Notes under the pieces: model-generated
What the model was told of the DNA's origin: nothing
What the model saw: only the letters and a program-made list of their open reading frames with translations
The model's database searches: none
Part shown: one piece after another, positions 1 through 15,163 of the stretch
How positions within the stretch are numbered: the first letter of the stretch is position 1
Layout of the letters: every line of letters starts with the position of its first letter
NCBI GenBank assembly: GCA_963682055.1
Contig: OY821743.1
Span: 36,132,702 to 36,196,701, forward strand
Length of the DNA: 64,000 nucleotides
From: Primula veris
Taxonomy: Eukaryota; Streptophyta; Magnoliopsida; Ericales; Primulaceae
Direction of reading: 5' to 3'
Program-made: the position numbers and the translations under genes

Positions 1-2070
1 TGTACATGAACGTGTATAATTCAATAGGAAAGTTTTGATTTCCCCTTTCCGCTTGGTATAATTTGCTACAGAAACTATAAGTCTTTTAATGTTGGTGAAA
101 AGTCTGATCTTTTATCATTAAGCAATTAACATGTGATCGATTTTAATCTCTTAGCTATATTAAGTTTTAATAGGTTTCCTCACCTCAATCAATCAAAACT
201 GTCTACATTTCAGTAAGAAAGATTTACTTTTGTTTTTACCACTATGCCTGGCACAAAGGTAATTGATATTTTTTACTATTTTGTATTACATATTTTCACC
301 TTGAATTTCATGAATTGAGTTAGATACTATTGGTTATAAATTTTTGAGACTCTAATTCAGTTGTTCTCAAGGTATGTGATAAAAAGCCTTGTTATTTTGC
401 AACTTTTAAGTTAAATTGTGTTTATTTTTGCTTTTTATATAACATGAAGTATTTGGTTGACCGGTTTTTGAAGAGTTTGATTATCTGCCTTAAAATTTCT
501 GTAATTCTTGAACTGGGATCAACCGAGCCGAAAGCTCATTTTTTTGATGCAGCTTTTCAGGAATTAAGTTGGCTTATTCGAAACAGCGGAAAATTGGGTT
601 GGTTTTGGTGAAATAGATTAAGAAAAAATTTGTGCTCATATCAGGAAATCGATAAAATCTCAGCTTTTAAGCTGTTCAGCCAATAAAGATTAAAATCTGT
701 AAGTAGAAAGATGAATTAGTTGGGCTTAACGTCTCAACCAAACAGAACATTACTAGGCCTTAAATAAGTAAATCTAAGTTTTTTTTGAATTATCTCTACT
801 TATAGCAAAATAAGAATAGCTACTTCCAATGACAGTGTCTTTTTTTACTTCCTTTTAAAAAGTTTGTAATGTGGTCATCGTCAAGCTGTGAGTCTGTGAT
901 TGGTTTAAATATAGCTATCGGAAGTTTGGCTCTGGTAGAAAGTGGAAATAAATAGAAGCATCGTATAGTTTCGCGCGCCTCAATTGTAATGATATGATAT
1001 CAGTACAGATATTAAGAGTCTTCTTACGTTGTCGAAAATATTAAAATTTGGTCATCATTAAGCAATCGATGTGGGATTGTCGTTATTTATGATAGCTCTT
1101 TTAAGTTTGCTTAGCTTCCCACCTCAACTGTACATGAACATGTATAATTCAATAGGAAAGTATTGATTTTTCCCCATTACGCTTGGTATAATTTGCTGTA
1201 GAATTTATGAGTCTTGATGCTGGTGAAAAGTCTGATCTTTCATCATTAAGCAATTAATATGTCATCGATTTTAGTCTCTTAGCTACGGTAAGTTTTAATA
1301 GGTTTCACCACCTCAATCAATGAAAACTGTCCACATTTCAATAAGAAAGATTCACTTTTGTTTTTCGCAGTATGCTTTGTAGAAACCGGTACAACTAGTC
1401 TTTAAAGTTGTCTAAAAACTTCGAAACTTGGTCATCCCTGAGCTTTTGATATTTAAAGTGTGCATAGCTTTTTCCACCCCGATCTTACATACTTTTATAC
1501 TTTAAGGAGAAAGATTGGATTTTTTTCCGTATTACTCTTTGCACAATTCAATCCATCTGCCCAGGTCCTTTTATATTGTTGAAAAAACTTTGATAAATGG
1601 TCATCATTAAGCTATTAATACGTGTTAGATACTAATCATGGTGTATCCTTTTCAGTTTACGTAGCTACCCCCACATCATTTGTACTTGATTATGTATAAT
1701 TCAACAATAAAGAATCATTTTTCCCTTTACCCTTTACATAATTAGTTTCAGCAAGTGTGAGGTTTTGATGGCTATCAATATGTGATACTGATTATAATCA
1801 TGATAGCGCTTTTAAGTTTGCATAGCCTACCCCTTACCAATTGTATATGATCATGGATATTTCAATAAAACAGATTAAATTATTTTTGCATTACGCTTAG
1901 CATAGTTCAGTATAGCACTGTGACTTTTTTTTATGTTGTCAAGAAGTTTGAAATATGGTCATCATTTTAGTATGGATTCATTATAGCTCTTTTAAATTTT
2001 AATCAAGGCCTGTCTTTGCGTCGTGCACCTCAATTATAGGTGATTGAACTTTTTGAAAGAGATTTGGGGT
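1..2070. repeat. Decayed tandem repeat array, unit about 150-190 bp
   Basis: Several diverged head-to-tail units share the same ordered landmarks: a GGTCATCATTAAGCAAT-like block, a TAGCTCTTTTAAGTTT block, a CACCTCAAT block, TGTACATGAACATGTATAAT, an AATAGGAAAG or AAGAAAGATT block, then CGCTTGGTATAATTTGCT. Units run roughly 1-250 (the first is cut by the window edge), 1010-1200, 1200-1380, 1380-1560, 1560-1750, 1750-1915 and 1915-2070. The stretch 250-1005 is not obviously made of units. The array lies upstream of the MAP kinase, in its promoter or a 5' leader intron. No ORF of note is present. Confidence 0.75.
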
Positions 2071-2997
2071 GCTTCACAGTAAGTTTAGTAAACCAAATTA
2101 GTGGACGTAATGTGTAGCTCTCCGATTGATTAAATTGAAATAAAAGAGTTTTAGATTGATTAGGAAAAAGTGTTGTTATTCAAATGCATTGGTTGGACTT
2201 GAGCTGTCTATACAACATTCGGTTTCAATTAATGGTTGTTAATTTGTACTTTCCTGCTTTAGGAGCACAACTTAAAAATGGAAATCTGTTGTGTGGTATG
2301 GTTGCTTCAAATAATCACCTACAGTCTGCAGTTTAGAGACCTATTGATTATAAATCCTCGAGGGGAATTGTACCTAAATATCAGCATGGTATTATATAGG
2401 TGTAATGGGACCCTCATATCAGCATACTTGTAGCTTTAAGTGCATATATCCTTTACAAATAGGTCTGTCTTTTTTCTGTTCTTTTAGCATTTCTCCTTGT
2501 TTTCCCTTTAGTTTGTGGTTGCGATTCTCATTTCCATTTATCTCGTTTTTTTCCAAATTTGTGAGCTAACTTCTAAATTTATCTGTCCATGAGTTCTCAA
2601 TGATTCACCGACAGAAATTGGTGAATATCACATAAGCATATTTTTTGTTGAGAATACCACCATTATTAGTATATTGAATGTTTTATGGGTACTTCCAATA
2701 AGGTGACATTATTTGGACTTTCTCATTATGTGTTAGTAAGAACTTCCCTTTCCCATTTAGTGTTGCCAAGACGCAATTCAGTTTGATTTATGTCCATCAA
2801 AAATCAGATCGTCAAAGTGTTTGCCCATAAAAAAGGACAGTATTCCTTGTTAGTAAATGACAATTAAATCTTCCATTAGTTACTCAGTGCTCGTTTGCAA
2901 ATGATTTTAACAGTTATCATATAGTATGTCCTTTGTACTCTTAATTCATTAAATTCGACAATATCGAAATTTACTTTTCCGTTCCATTCGCAGGTGT
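2071..2997 (+). other. Upstream / 5' leader region of the MAP kinase gene
   Basis: No coding sequence is visible. A pyrimidine-rich tract followed by CAG at 2991-2993, just before GTGTATG, looks like a 3' splice site four bases before the start codon, so the leader probably carries an intron whose 5' end I cannot place. No convincing TATA box or transcription start was identified. Confidence 0.4.
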
Positions 2998-5572
<2,575 letters not shown>

Positions 5573-5959
5573 TGAAGATTTTTGTTTTCTTTCTCAGGTT
5601 TTTACGAGAACTTACTGAAGGTTGGTATCGGGATACTGGCTTTTGATCATGGTTTTTGCACGAAACGGTTTGTAGCAGATTCTTACAAACCATTTTGTAG
5701 AAAAATTGTGTTCATAGCCTTTCCTTCTTCTTTTAGATTTATTAATAATGTAGCGTTTTTTGTGTTACTTTCGGTGCATCAAAAAAACTTTCTTTATGTG
5801 CTTGAACGACACTGTACTATTATTCCGGTGTCCTTTTTTCAGTTTGTATATAGGCGTGCTGTTGTATTTCTGAATAAACTTCTCTTTTGTACATTGTTTT
5901 TTGTTACAAGATGCTTAATATAAACTTCTCAAGTTCTGTGATTTTACATGCATATATAT

Positions 5960-6254
5960 TACTCATTCCGTCCCAAAATAAGTGTACTGTTTCGAAAACC
6001 GTGTTATTTAAGGATTTGAAACAATTTCGATAAAAACTCAACAAAAAAAAAAATTAAAAAATCAAAATTATCAAACAAAAACTACTTTTTAATTAAAATG
6101 TGAGGTTTTGAGTATAATTTTGTTATGTTTAAACTAACAAAACGTTATTTTTTTAATAATAAAAAAGAGAAAATTTACTTAAAAAAAAAAAAAAGTAGAG
6201 GACATTCAAAAAGTAAGACATGATACATGATACCTATTTCGGGACAAGGGAGTA
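5960..6254. mobile_element. Stowaway-like (Tc1/mariner) MITE
   Basis: The ends are inverted: ACTCATTCCGTCCCAAAATA at the left and TATTTCGGGACAAGGGAGT at the right, with TA at both borders. This is the CTCCCTCCGTCCC-type terminus of plant Stowaway-like MITEs. The interior is AT-rich with no ORF. It sits just beyond the 3' UTR of the MAP kinase. Confidence 0.75.
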
Positions 6255-6332
6255 CATATTACCGTGTTATTTTGACAAGGTCTTTTAGATTACTGGTTTG
6301 TTAGGTTGCAGAGTTTACGGTATTTGATTGGG

Positions 6333-6692
6333 AAAAAAATACGTTTAGTGTCATGTACTATCAGTGTTTAACGATTTAGGTACTATACTATCAATTTTAA
6401 CAATTGAGGTACTAATCTACAAAATTTATCATAATTGAGGACTTGTCGTTAAACAAAATCATGAAATGGCACTCGCGTTTTTTTGCCTATCACATGGTGA
6501 GTGCAATTATGTTAACATCAGTTAAAAATATATCATAAATATAAGATATAGCGACTGCAATTTCGTTGATTTATATTGTTAGTCCTTTAATTAGAATAAA
6601 TTTCGTAGTTCGGTACCTTAATTGTTAAAAATGATATTATAGTATCTAAATCGTTAACTGCTAATAATACAGCAGACCAAACGTATTTTTTT
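6333..6692. mobile_element. Fold-back MITE, about 360 bp
   Basis: Long imperfect inverted halves: the left carries AAAAATACGTTT followed by GTACTATCAGTGTTTAACGA and an AATTGAGGTAC block; the right carries the same blocks inverted (GTACCTTAATTG, ATCGTTAACTGC, AAACGTATTTTT). No coding content. The target duplication was not resolved. Confidence 0.55.
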
Positions 6693-8636
6693 TCGATTTG
6701 ATTGTCAATCTTAAGTTCTTTAGATTTTTAATCTGAAAAACTGCAACTTCTAAAACTAAATAAACTCATTTTATTTGTCTATCATAGGCCTGTTTTCTTC
6801 AAAGTTGTAGCCTCTTATCTCAATTAATTTGCAACAATATTATGATCACTCGAGTTATAAATTTGGACACTGCTGAATGAACTTAAAATATTCGAACACT
6901 TGCTAAAACAGCTTATAGAACATAAAAATCAGACCCGAATATACCTATTTGGGTGCGAATCGATCTACACGTCATTAATGGATATCCAACGCATTTAGCA
7001 TAAGATCCGGGGTATAACAGTATTTTTTCCACTTACGGATAAGGGCAATTATTCAATAAATATCTTAGCCCAATTAATAAAGGACCACAATGAAAAAGCA
7101 CATGAGATGACGCATGAGATGGAGACACTTGTCAACATACTATGGCGCATAAATGCCTATAAATAGCCAAATACCTTCACTGGAAAAGGGACCTGAAAAA
7201 TCACAGATAAAAGTATATACAAAGAAATATATTTGTCAGAGCTTATCTCACTAGAAATCAAACCGAGAGAAGTTAAAGACCGAGCATCAAGAATAAAGTT
7301 CAAGATCAAAATTAAGATTAAATTGTTAAACCGAGCAGTAGTATAATAATAAATTGTAATCCGAACAAGTACAATTACCGATTAATAGGAAAGAATAACG
7401 TGTCCAATATATACTCTCTAATTTATATTAATATTGTTAAAAAGTATAACGCGGCCCGATCAAAATTATTGCTTTATCGACCGCTTACAAATTAAGAAAG
7501 ATTGAATTGCCATTCATGATAGAACATCAAGGTATTTGTTAATGAATTTAGGACCTAGTGGCTTAACTCCTTTGTTTATGCCTTGAATATAGTCACGATG
7601 GATACTATTAGACAAAAGTGTCGAAGTCTCGTTTGCTAATTAGTCAAACTTTAACCAAAAGATATCGTAAACAATAAAATTTGGGACCATTATAGGTAGT
7701 TTAAAAGCGACGTTTAAGTGTTTAACTAGTTAAAATTAGTATTGGTCGAGCGTTCAATGTTTTCCGGGTTCATTTTGTTCGGTACTTCTAGATCCCTCTC
7801 CCTAATTACATGTCTAAAACTAATTACGGTGACTAATTATAATTTGTGTTTAATTACTTCAATCAGTTTCTATTATAAACGGGAAAATATATTGCTAATC
7901 CGTAAAATGTATTTTAGTTGGTGATCATATAGCTAGGGACCGTCCCTTCGTTTTTATGAAATATGGACATTTGAAATGTCTTTTAAGTTTCAAGAAATTT
8001 CTTCTAGAGAGCCATAAAATAGCATCATGAATGGAGATGATCATGGATTCAATTTTAATTTTCTTCGGGTCACAAATATATATTTAGATCTTTTGTTTAA
8101 GCTTCTTTTAACTTTAATTCTGTATTAGTATCTGTTACAAACTAAACGTGATCCGAACAGTAAGTGTTAGCTTCACGGACAGGGGTGTAAAGGAGCAAGC
8201 AAAGGTTTGCCATTGCAACCTCTAAATTTACCAAAACGTCGTTTCGGAAATTTCTAACGGATGATAAGACAATCTATTCCGCAACCTGATTATATATATA
8301 GCATTGTCTTTTCTACGTTTTACAAATGTTCCATTACCACTCGTACGCACACTTTTAACGTGTCTATTCTAGAAATGGGTTAGTCTTCAACACGAAGAGA
8401 TGTTTCGAAGTGGTAACAAATTAAAATTCGGCATGGCTGGTCTAATTAAGCAACAACTTTTTTCTTCTCGAGCTTTCTATACTTTTTCAATTTAGTTTTT
8501 CAAGCAAATCTGTCTTCTGAAGGGTAAACCTCTTCGATAAAGCAAATAAAGCAAAAGAAAAAAGTGACTTATACCTTAAAAAGGAGATACATAGCACATG
8601 CATGGGTCTAGCTAATATCAAATACTATGTAAATAA
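6693..8636. other. Gene-free stretch with an LTR-like remnant at about 7080-7480
   Basis: No gene is supported. Around 7155 there is CCTATAAATAGCC followed by a TCACAG...AGAGCTTATCTCAC stretch and repeated AACCGAG words, which resembles the promoter and leader part of a decayed LTR. No paired LTR, primer site or target duplication could be found. The remainder is AT-rich single-copy-looking DNA. Confidence 0.25.
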
Positions 8637-8773
8637 TGTTGGTTTTTGGTACTATTTCGAATACAATAATGAAAGGACAATAAATAAAAGAGACAGGAAC
8701 GCAAAGGAAATAAACAATTTTATTTCTCACAATTGGAATATGAATTACAATTCCTGACTCAACAAATAAATAA

Positions 8774-9085
8774 AACTGCTGGACTGAAATAAAGAAACTG
8801 CCGGACTGTTTTAAAGAAACTGCCGGACTGGTTTTACAGAAACTGCCGGACTGGTTTTACAGAAACTGCCGGACTGGTTTTAACAAACTGCCGGACTGGT
8901 TTTAAACAAAACTGCCGGACTGGTTTTAAACAAAACTGCCGGACTGGTTTTAACAAACTGCCGGACTGGTTTTAAACAAACTGCCGGACTGGTTTTGAAC
9001 AAAACAAACTGGACTGGTTTTAAAGCATAAAAAACTGCCGGACTGGTTTTTAACAAATAAAAAACTGCCGGACTGTTTTTTGTAA
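8774..9085. repeat. Minisatellite in the LTR, unit about 24 bp
   Basis: About a dozen head-to-tail copies of AACTGCCGGACTGGTTTTA separated by short variable AT spacers. The same array appears in the direct arm (about 15652-15900) and inverted in the outer arm (about 15902-16186) of the palindrome. Confidence 0.9.
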
Positions 9086-9683
9086 ATACTGGAAATTACA
9101 GAACTGAAAAGTAAATAACAGAATCGAAAGACTGAAAGTAAACAGTACTGAAATGTAAATACAGAAAAGAAACAGTACAGGAAAGTAAATTACAGAAATG
9201 AAACGGTACTGAAATGAAATGGACAGAAAGTAAAAGACTGAAAAATAAATAACATAAAGTAAAAGAAGAGGCAACTGCTGAGCAGTTTCCCTTAAACAAT
9301 ATTTCCCGAACCACCTTTAAAGGTTTCTGGTTTCGGGACTTTGTTCCCAAGGTACAACTTCTATCTCAGAGTGGCTCGTATGGAAACCGGCACCGAACCG
9401 AGCTGTTGGTGGTGCGGTTCTCTCTCACTAAGTGTATGCTTATGCTGTGAGTTGTGTGTATGATGGTGTACTGAAATGAGAGGGGGATGGCTGCCTTTTA
9501 TAGGCTCTACTGAAACCGCAACCATAAATGTTGGTCTTTAATTCTGGGAGTTACACCCCCAGAATCCGCTCAATCAATTCTGAAACCGCAGCATTTACTC
9601 TCATTCATTGCTGACGTTTCTCTTGCTGGAAACTCTAGGGACTCCTTTTGTATTTTATACAAAACTCCCTATTCGGGTTTGGA

Positions 9684-9926
9684 CCCAAGACCCAAGACCC
9701 AAGACCCGAGACCCGAGACCCGAGACCCGAGACATTCCCCAAATCCCAAATCCCAAATCCCAAATCCCAAATCCCAAATCCCAAATCCCAAAGCCCAAGC
9801 CCAAGCCCAAGCCCAAGCCCAAGCCCACGCCCACGCCCACGCCCACGCCCACGCCCGTGCCCGTGCCCGTGCCCGTGCCCGAGCCCGAGATCCGAGACCC
9901 GAGACCCGAGACACGAGACACGAGCG
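9684..9926 (-). repeat. G-rich (minus strand) hexamer/heptamer mosaic in the LTR
   Basis: On the plus strand the order is CCCAAGA, then CCCGAGA, CCCAAAT, CCCAAG, CCCACG, CCCGTG and CCCGAGA again, each repeated several times. On the element's sense strand this gives dozens of GGG runs spaced by 3-4 bases, the classic pattern for G-quadruplex formation. It lies downstream of the putative TATA box, so it would be in the transcript. Confidence 0.85.
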
Positions 9927-10005
9927 AGCGCGCGTGTGTGGTACACACTAATACTCTTAGGTGTATGTGGACATGTTAGTTTAATAACTACATGGGTTGG
10001 TATGG

Positions 10006-10013
10006 TATATATA
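10006..10013 (-). promoter_or_regulatory. Putative U3 TATA box of the copia LTR
   Basis: TATATATA lies about 295 bp inside the U3 end. It is placed by motif and position only; it would start transcription near 9980, upstream of the G-rich mosaic. Confidence 0.4.
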
Positions 10014-10306
10014 TTGTAAGATTAACTCTTAATCTTCCAATATGGGATTAAACTAAATGGTTTTTCTCATTAACCATTTCGTTTTTCCAGATTTGAGCTT
10101 CCGAGGTACCAACTTTGAAGCCACTTTGTATTCACACCCATTCTCCGAATAGGTCATGTGATATACCGTTACGAAGCTCGTCACACGGGCTACTCAACCA
10201 CGTTGATTACGGTATAAACAACTCAGCGCTGTTACACGAAATAATGACTCGAAGTTGGTCCAGTGACCATTCGGAAACACCCATGTTTTCACATGTTTTT
10301 CCAACA

Positions 10307-10318
10307 ATCCCCCACATG
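10307..10318 (-). other. Polypurine tract of the copia element
   Basis: The minus strand reads CATGTGGGGGAT directly before the TGTTGG start of U3, the usual place and composition of the plus-strand primer for reverse transcription. Confidence 0.8.
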
Positions 10319-10783
10319 AATGCAATTGGCTGAAAATAAAATGCTCCTAAATGCATACGAGAGAAAACCGCAAGAGTTCACTGCATAAGGACAGGTAGCG
10401 CGCGCCTTGAACCTGCCGTAGTGACGTAAAATCTGATATGCTACTATTGGGTAGCCTTTAAGCCTTGAACCCTTTAGCGTTTGTGCATACCAGGGTAATG
10501 CGCACACAGTGTCCCCTCTACACCACTTACTAAGCCCTTTGGTTGTTGTCCATATTTGGCCGTGGACTGCCTTGGCAAAGTTCAACCGAGTGCTCTAGTG
10601 ATTTAGCCCATGGCTCATCACATAGTATCGGCCATACACACTCGTCATAGGTGATTTCAAGTCAAGGGTGTCCTGACTCACCCCTCTCGATCTTCGAGAT
10701 ACTTGTTTTCATTAAGAGCCTCATGCTCACCCTTAAGATGGTCTAGGTCTATCACTCTTTCATCCTAGAAATGGGCTGGGAAC

Positions 10784-13700
10784 TTAAGTTCCCGAGTGCT
10801 TTGTTCGGTCACCCCCACAGTTCGGTTTTCCCGTTGAACCCGACGCTGGAGAATCCAGTTCGGGTTGGGTTGCCTCTGAGGAGGTTTCCAGTTTAATGGG
10901 CTTCAACCCCATTCCCCTCGATGAAACTTCAACTCCTACCTGAGTCAAGCCTTTTGTAAATGGATCCGCTATATTGTCTTTAGATCTCACAAAATCTAAG
11001 GACACCACACCGTTAGCTAACAATTCTCTTACGGATTTATGTCTCCGACGAATATGTCGGGACTTTCCATTATACATATGATCCTGCGCCCGTCCAATAG
11101 CCGACTGACTATCGCAGTGCATGCTTATTGCTGGGACAGGTTTCGGCCACATTGGAATTCCTTCCAGAAAGCTTCTCAGCCAATCAGCCTCTTCTGTTGC
11201 TAGATCCAACGCTATGAACTCAGATTCCATAGTTGATCTAGCTATGCACGTCTGCTTGGATGATCTCCATGAGACAGCTGCTCCTCCCATCACGAACACA
11301 TATCCGCTAGTGGATCGTGTACTGTTGGAATCCGAGATCCAGTTTGCATCAGAATACCCTTCCAGTACAGCTGGATATCTGGTATAATGCAACCCTCGGT
11401 CTGCTGTGTATCTCATGTATCTGAGAAGTCTCATGATGGCCTTCCAGTGTTCCTCATTGGGATTACTGGTGTACCTACTCAGTCTACTCACTGAGTTGGC
11501 TATGTCTGGTCTAGTACAGTTCATGACGTACATCAGACTGCCTATTATTCGAGAATATTCCAATTGTCTCACACTCTCCCCAAAGTTCTTTTTCAGGGTG
11601 GTTGAGATCTCTATCGGAGTTCTGGATGTAGCTCTACTATCTTTATCAAATTTGTCAAGCATCTGCCTGACATAGTGAGTTTGAGATAGCGCATATCCGT
11701 CTGATGTCTTGGTAATTTTCATACCAAGTATAACATCAGCGACACCCAAGTCTTTCATCTCGAATTTTTGTGACAACATTTTCTTAGTGGAGTTGATGTT
11801 ATCAATACTCCCTATTATAATCATGTCATCTACGTAGAGGCAGACTACCACGTAGTCCTTTTCATTTCCTTTTACGTAGACGCATTTGTCACATTCGTTT
11901 ATCCGAAAACCGTTTGATAGCATCACTCTATCAAATTTTTCGTGCCATTGTTTAGGTGCTTGTTTAAGTCCATACAAGGACTTCACAAGTTTACACACCT
12001 TGTGAGCTTTACCTGGAACCACAAACCCTTCCGGTTGTTCCATGTAAATTTCCTCTTCCAACTCACCATTCAAGAACGCCGTTTTAACATCCATTTGATG
12101 TATTTCCAGATCGAACAGTGCTGCGAGAGCAATGACTATCCGGATTGACGTCTTCCTGGAGACAGGAGCATAGGTGTCGAAATAGTCGACACCTTCGGTT
12201 TGTCTAAAACCTTTCACTACAAGCCTAGCCTTGTATTTCTCGATTGTTCCATCGAGCTTTCTCTTCCTCTTGAAGATCCACTTGTGTCCTAGTGGCTTAC
12301 ACCCGGGTGGTAGATCCACTAGTTCCCAAGTGTGATTTTGTAATATCGATTCAACCTCATTGTTGATCGCTTCCTCCCAATATTGGGCTTCCGGGGATGA
12401 CATTGCTTGTTTGAATGTCGCCGGTTCGCCTTCTATCATGAAGGTTACAAAATCTGGACCGAAAGTCGTTTCCTTTCTAGCCCTTTTACTACGTCGAGGC
12501 TCTTCTTCTTCTTCCTCCAACGGTTCACTTGCCCCCACATTTTCCTCACTGTTTGACTCCTCAGTCTCTACAGTTACGGAAGACTTGCGGGGAAAGATCT
12601 CCTCGAAGAAAGAAGCTTCTCGAGCTTCGATGATAGTATCTGCATGCACATCGGGATTATCCGACTTGTGCACGAGAAAACGATAAGCACTACTGTTTTG
12701 TGCATATCCTATGAACACACAGTCTACCGTCTTTGGCCCTATTCTCGTTCTTTTAGGAAGCGAGACAAGGACCTTCGCGAGACAACCCCAAACCCTTAAG
12801 AATTTATAGCTCGGCCTATGGCCTTTCCATAGTTCATAAGGTGGTTTATCACGTTTCTTATGTGGTAGCTTGTTCAATACATAGTTGGCGGAAAGCAGCG
12901 CTTCCCCCCACATGTTCTGGGGTAACCCAGAACTTATTAACATAGCATTCATCATTTCCTTGAGCGTCCTATTCTTACGCTCGGCAACCCCATTCTGCTC
13001 CGGAGAGTATGGGGCTGTCGTTTGATGTATAATGCCATTTTCTGCGCATATCTGCGCAAACGGTGCTTCGTATTCACCGCCTCTATCACTCCTCAATATT
13101 TTAATCTTTTTATTGAGTTGATTCTCTACTTCGGTCTTATAAAGAGCGAATTTCTCTACCGCTTCGTCTTTACTTCTCATTAAGTAGACATAGCAGTATC
13201 TAGTACAATCATCTATAAACGTGATGAAATACTTTTTCCCTCCTCGCGTTTGTATAAACTTTAAGTCGCATACATCCGTGTGTATTAGACCGAGAGGTTC
13301 AGTACTTCGTTCAATATGTTGATACGAAGACTTGGTTAATTTTGCTTCAACACAAACCTCACATTTATGTTGTTTATCAAATACAAAATTAGGTAGTAGA
13401 TTCAGTGATATTAATTTCTTCATAGAATTAGCATTCACATGACCTAATCTACCATGCCATAAATTAAATGAATCGCAAGAATAAGCAAACGAAGTTTTAT
13501 TGGCCACTTGGGCAACATTCACGATTACATTATTCTTGGTACTGGCCTCAGCCTTAGTACCCTCAATAGCTAACTCGGCTTTAGGAGCCGGAGTACCAAC
13601 ATTTAATTTAAACATGCCGTTGGTCATATAGCCACGGCCTACATACATTCCGTTTAAAGTGATTACAATTTTTGCAGATTCAAATACAAGTTTAAATCCT

Positions 13701-15163
13701 TTGTTCACCATCACGGACCCGGAAACCAGATTCTTGCGAATTTCTGGCACATGGAGCACGCCATTCAGTGTGAGCTCCTTTCCCGATGTCATCTTCAGCA
13801 GCACGGTTCCTTTTCCTTCCACCCTGGAAGTAGCCGAGTTCCCCATGAAGCAGCTCTCATTGTCCACGGCCGTATAGGTCTTGAACATCCATTTGCTGGC
13901 ACAGATGTGACTAGTGGCGCCTGTGTCCAGCCACCATTCCTTTGGGTTGCTCCCCACCAGGTTCACTTCCGAGACCACAGCACTCAGGTGCATATAGTCC
14001 TGTCCAGCATCATCTCCTCCCTCAGCCACATTAGCTTGAGCAGGTGCCCTCTTCCTCCCTTTCCCTTGGAACTTCCTCTTTGGGGGGGGTTTGGGCTTGT
14101 CGGTGCGCATCTTACAATCCGCGGCACGATGGCCCGGTTTGTTGCACACAAAGCAGTCTCCCATGAATTTCTTCTTGAGAGAGGCACCGACTCCGCTGTC
14201 AAAGCGTTTCCGCTTAGACACAGCGTCCTCAACCACATGGGCCTTGGCAACCGCGTTGCCTGCTCCGCCACCGCCTTTCCTTCCGGATCGGCGGTTGCTT
14301 TGCTCAACATTGAGCCTCTCAATGAGTCCCTCCAAGGTCATAGCCTTTCGCTTGTGTTTCAGGTAGTTTTGAAACTCTTTCCAAGAAGGTGGCAGTTTCT
14401 CAATCATTAATGCCACTTGGAAAGGTTCGTTGATAACTAGCCCTTCAACCTCAAGCCTATGGTATATGAGTTGGAGTTCCTCAACCTGCTCGATAACACT
14501 CTTCCCATCAGTCATCATGTACTCGTGAAAGTCCGTGACGACAAATTTCTTTGCGCCAGCGTTATTCACTTTGTACTTTCGTTCGAGAGACTCCCAAAGC
14601 TCCTTTGCAGAAGCCTTGGGCTCGAATACACTGAAGAGAGTGTCATCCAGAGCACACAGGATGTAGTTCCGGCATAGGTAGTCGCCGTGTTTCCACGCTT
14701 CCACCGCCGAAACCGTCTGCACGTCCTCATCGTCCTCGCTTAGGACGGGTGCAGACTCCTTAAGAAACCGGGTCAGATTAAGGGCAGTTAAATAAAACAG
14801 CATCTTTTGCTGCCAACGTTTGAAGTTGTTGCCCCTAAACTTTTCCGGTCTCTCCAGTTGAGAGGTTGGCAACATTGGCATCGCCGGTGTTGCCGGAGCC
14901 TTGCCCTTTGCCCTGGCCGCAGCCACTAGCGCTGCCTTGGCCGCAGCCTTAGCAGCAGCCTGTGCTGCGGCCGCAGCCGCAGCCATAGCATCAGCCTCTG
15001 CCGCAGCAGCGTCGGCCGCAGCCTTTGCCGCAGCAGCTTTGGCCTCAGCCTGAGCCTGAGCCCCCCCACTCGCAGCGCTCGCATTGTTATGGCTACTGCC
15101 AATCACAAGTGCGCCCTGCACGTTTTCCGAAGAAACGGTGGGTATTTGATCCTCATTAGTCAT
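10784..15163 (-). CDS. Ty1/copia gag-pol polyprotein, intact
   Basis: A single open frame of 1,459 codons. The first ATG is at 15163 (MTNEDQIPT); the frame is open upstream but only from a TTG. Order of domains: alanine-rich low-complexity region (about 30-95), gag, zinc knuckle [14 protein letters not shown] (about 334-347), aspartic protease [10 protein letters not shown] (about 411), integrase zinc finger HGRLGHVN...CEVC and catalytic core ending [10 protein letters not shown], reverse transcriptase with LYVDDMIII (about 1108), and RNase H with SDANW and CDSQSAI (about 1350). Protease-integrase-RT-RNase H order defines copia. No stop or frameshift is present, so the protein could function if transcribed. 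It ends in a serine/glutamate-rich tail of about 40 residues of unknown role. I could not assign a copia lineage. Confidence 0.93.
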   Translation of the reverse strand: MTNEDQIPTVSSENVQGALVIGSSHNNASAASGGAQAQAEAKAAAAKAAADAAAAEADAMAAAAAAAQAAAKAAAKAALVAAARAKGKAPATPAMPMLPTSQLERPEKFRGNNFKRWQQKMLFYLTALNLTRFLKESAPVLSEDDEDVQTVSAVEAWKHGDYLCRNYILCALDDTLFSVFEPKASAKELWESLERKYKVNNAGAKKFVVTDFHEYMMTDGKSVIEQVEELQLIYHRLEVEGLVINEPFQVALMIEKLPPSWKEFQNYLKHKRKAMTLEGLIERLNVEQSNRRSGRKGGGGAGNAVAKAHVVEDAVSKRKRFDSGVGASLKKKFMGDCFVCNKPGHRAADCKMRTDKPKPPPKRKFQGKGRKRAPAQANVAEGGDDAGQDYMHLSAVVSEVNLVGSNPKEWWLDTGATSHICASKWMFKTYTAVDNESCFMGNSATSRVEGKGTVLLKMTSGKELTLNGVLHVPEIRKNLVSGSVMVNKGFKLVFESAKIVITLNGMYVGRGYMTNGMFKLNVGTPAPKAELAIEGTKAEASTKNNVIVNVAQVANKTSFAYSCDSFNLWHGRLGHVNANSMKKLISLNLLPNFVFDKQHKCEVCVEAKLTKSSYQHIERSTEPLGLIHTDVCDLKFIQTRGGKKYFITFIDDCTRYCYVYLMRSKDEAVEKFALYKTEVENQLNKKIKILRSDRGGEYEAPFAQICAENGIIHQTTAPYSPEQNGVAERKNRTLKEMMNAMLISSGLPQNMWGEALLSANYVLNKLPHKKRDKPPYELWKGHRPSYKFLRVWGCLAKVLVSLPKRTRIGPKTVDCVFIGYAQNSSAYRFLVHKSDNPDVHADTIIEAREASFFEEIFPRKSSVTVETEESNSEENVGASEPLEEEEEEPRRSKRARKETTFGPDFVTFMIEGEPATFKQAMSSPEAQYWEEAINNEVESILQNHTWELVDLPPGCKPLGHKWIFKRKRKLDGTIEKYKARLVVKGFRQTEGVDYFDTYAPVSRKTSIRIVIALAALFDLEIHQMDVKTAFLNGELEEEIYMEQPEGFVVPGKAHKVCKLVKSLYGLKQAPKQWHEKFDRVMLSNGFRINECDKCVYVKGNEKDYVVVCLYVDDMIIIGSIDNINSTKKMLSQKFEMKDLGVADVILGMKITKTSDGYALSQTHYVRQMLDKFDKDSRATSRTPIEISTTLKKNFGESVRQLEYSRIIGSLMYVMNCTRPDIANSVSRLSRYTSNPNEEHWKAIMRLLRYMRYTADRGLHYTRYPAVLEGYSDANWISDSNSTRSTSGYVFVMGGAAVSWRSSKQTCIARSTMESEFIALDLATEEADWLRSFLEGIPMWPKPVPAISMHCDSQSAIGRAQDHMYNGKSRHIRRRHKSVRELLANGVVSLDFVRSKDNIADPFTKGLTQVGVEVSSRGMGLKPIKLETSSEATQPELDSPASGSTGKPNCGGDRTKHSGT

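Larger units (their letters stand above)
8637..10306 (-). repeat. 3' LTR of the copia element (1,670 bp)
   Basis: It starts TGTTGG and ends CCAACA on the plus strand. It is followed at 10307 by ATCCCCCACATG, which on the minus strand is the purine tract adjoining U3. A minus-strand TATATATA at 10006-10013 is a reasonable U3 TATA box. The LTR contains a minisatellite of about 24 bp (8774-9085), a GA-rich stretch (9090-9260) and a C-rich hexamer/heptamer mosaic (9684-9926). The short open frames across the mosaic come from the repeats and are not genes. Confidence 0.9.

Noticed and set aside
9608..10019. Several overlapping ORFs of 80-120 codons on both strands at the C-rich LTR region
   Set aside because: They are products of the hexamer repeats (poly-Pro-Lys, Gly-Leu, Ala-Trp translations) inside the LTR, with no domain and no conserved start.
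13751..14410. Plus-strand ORF of 219 codons opposite the copia gag
   Set aside because: It is the antisense shadow of the intact gag-pol frame, and its composition follows that frame's codon pattern.
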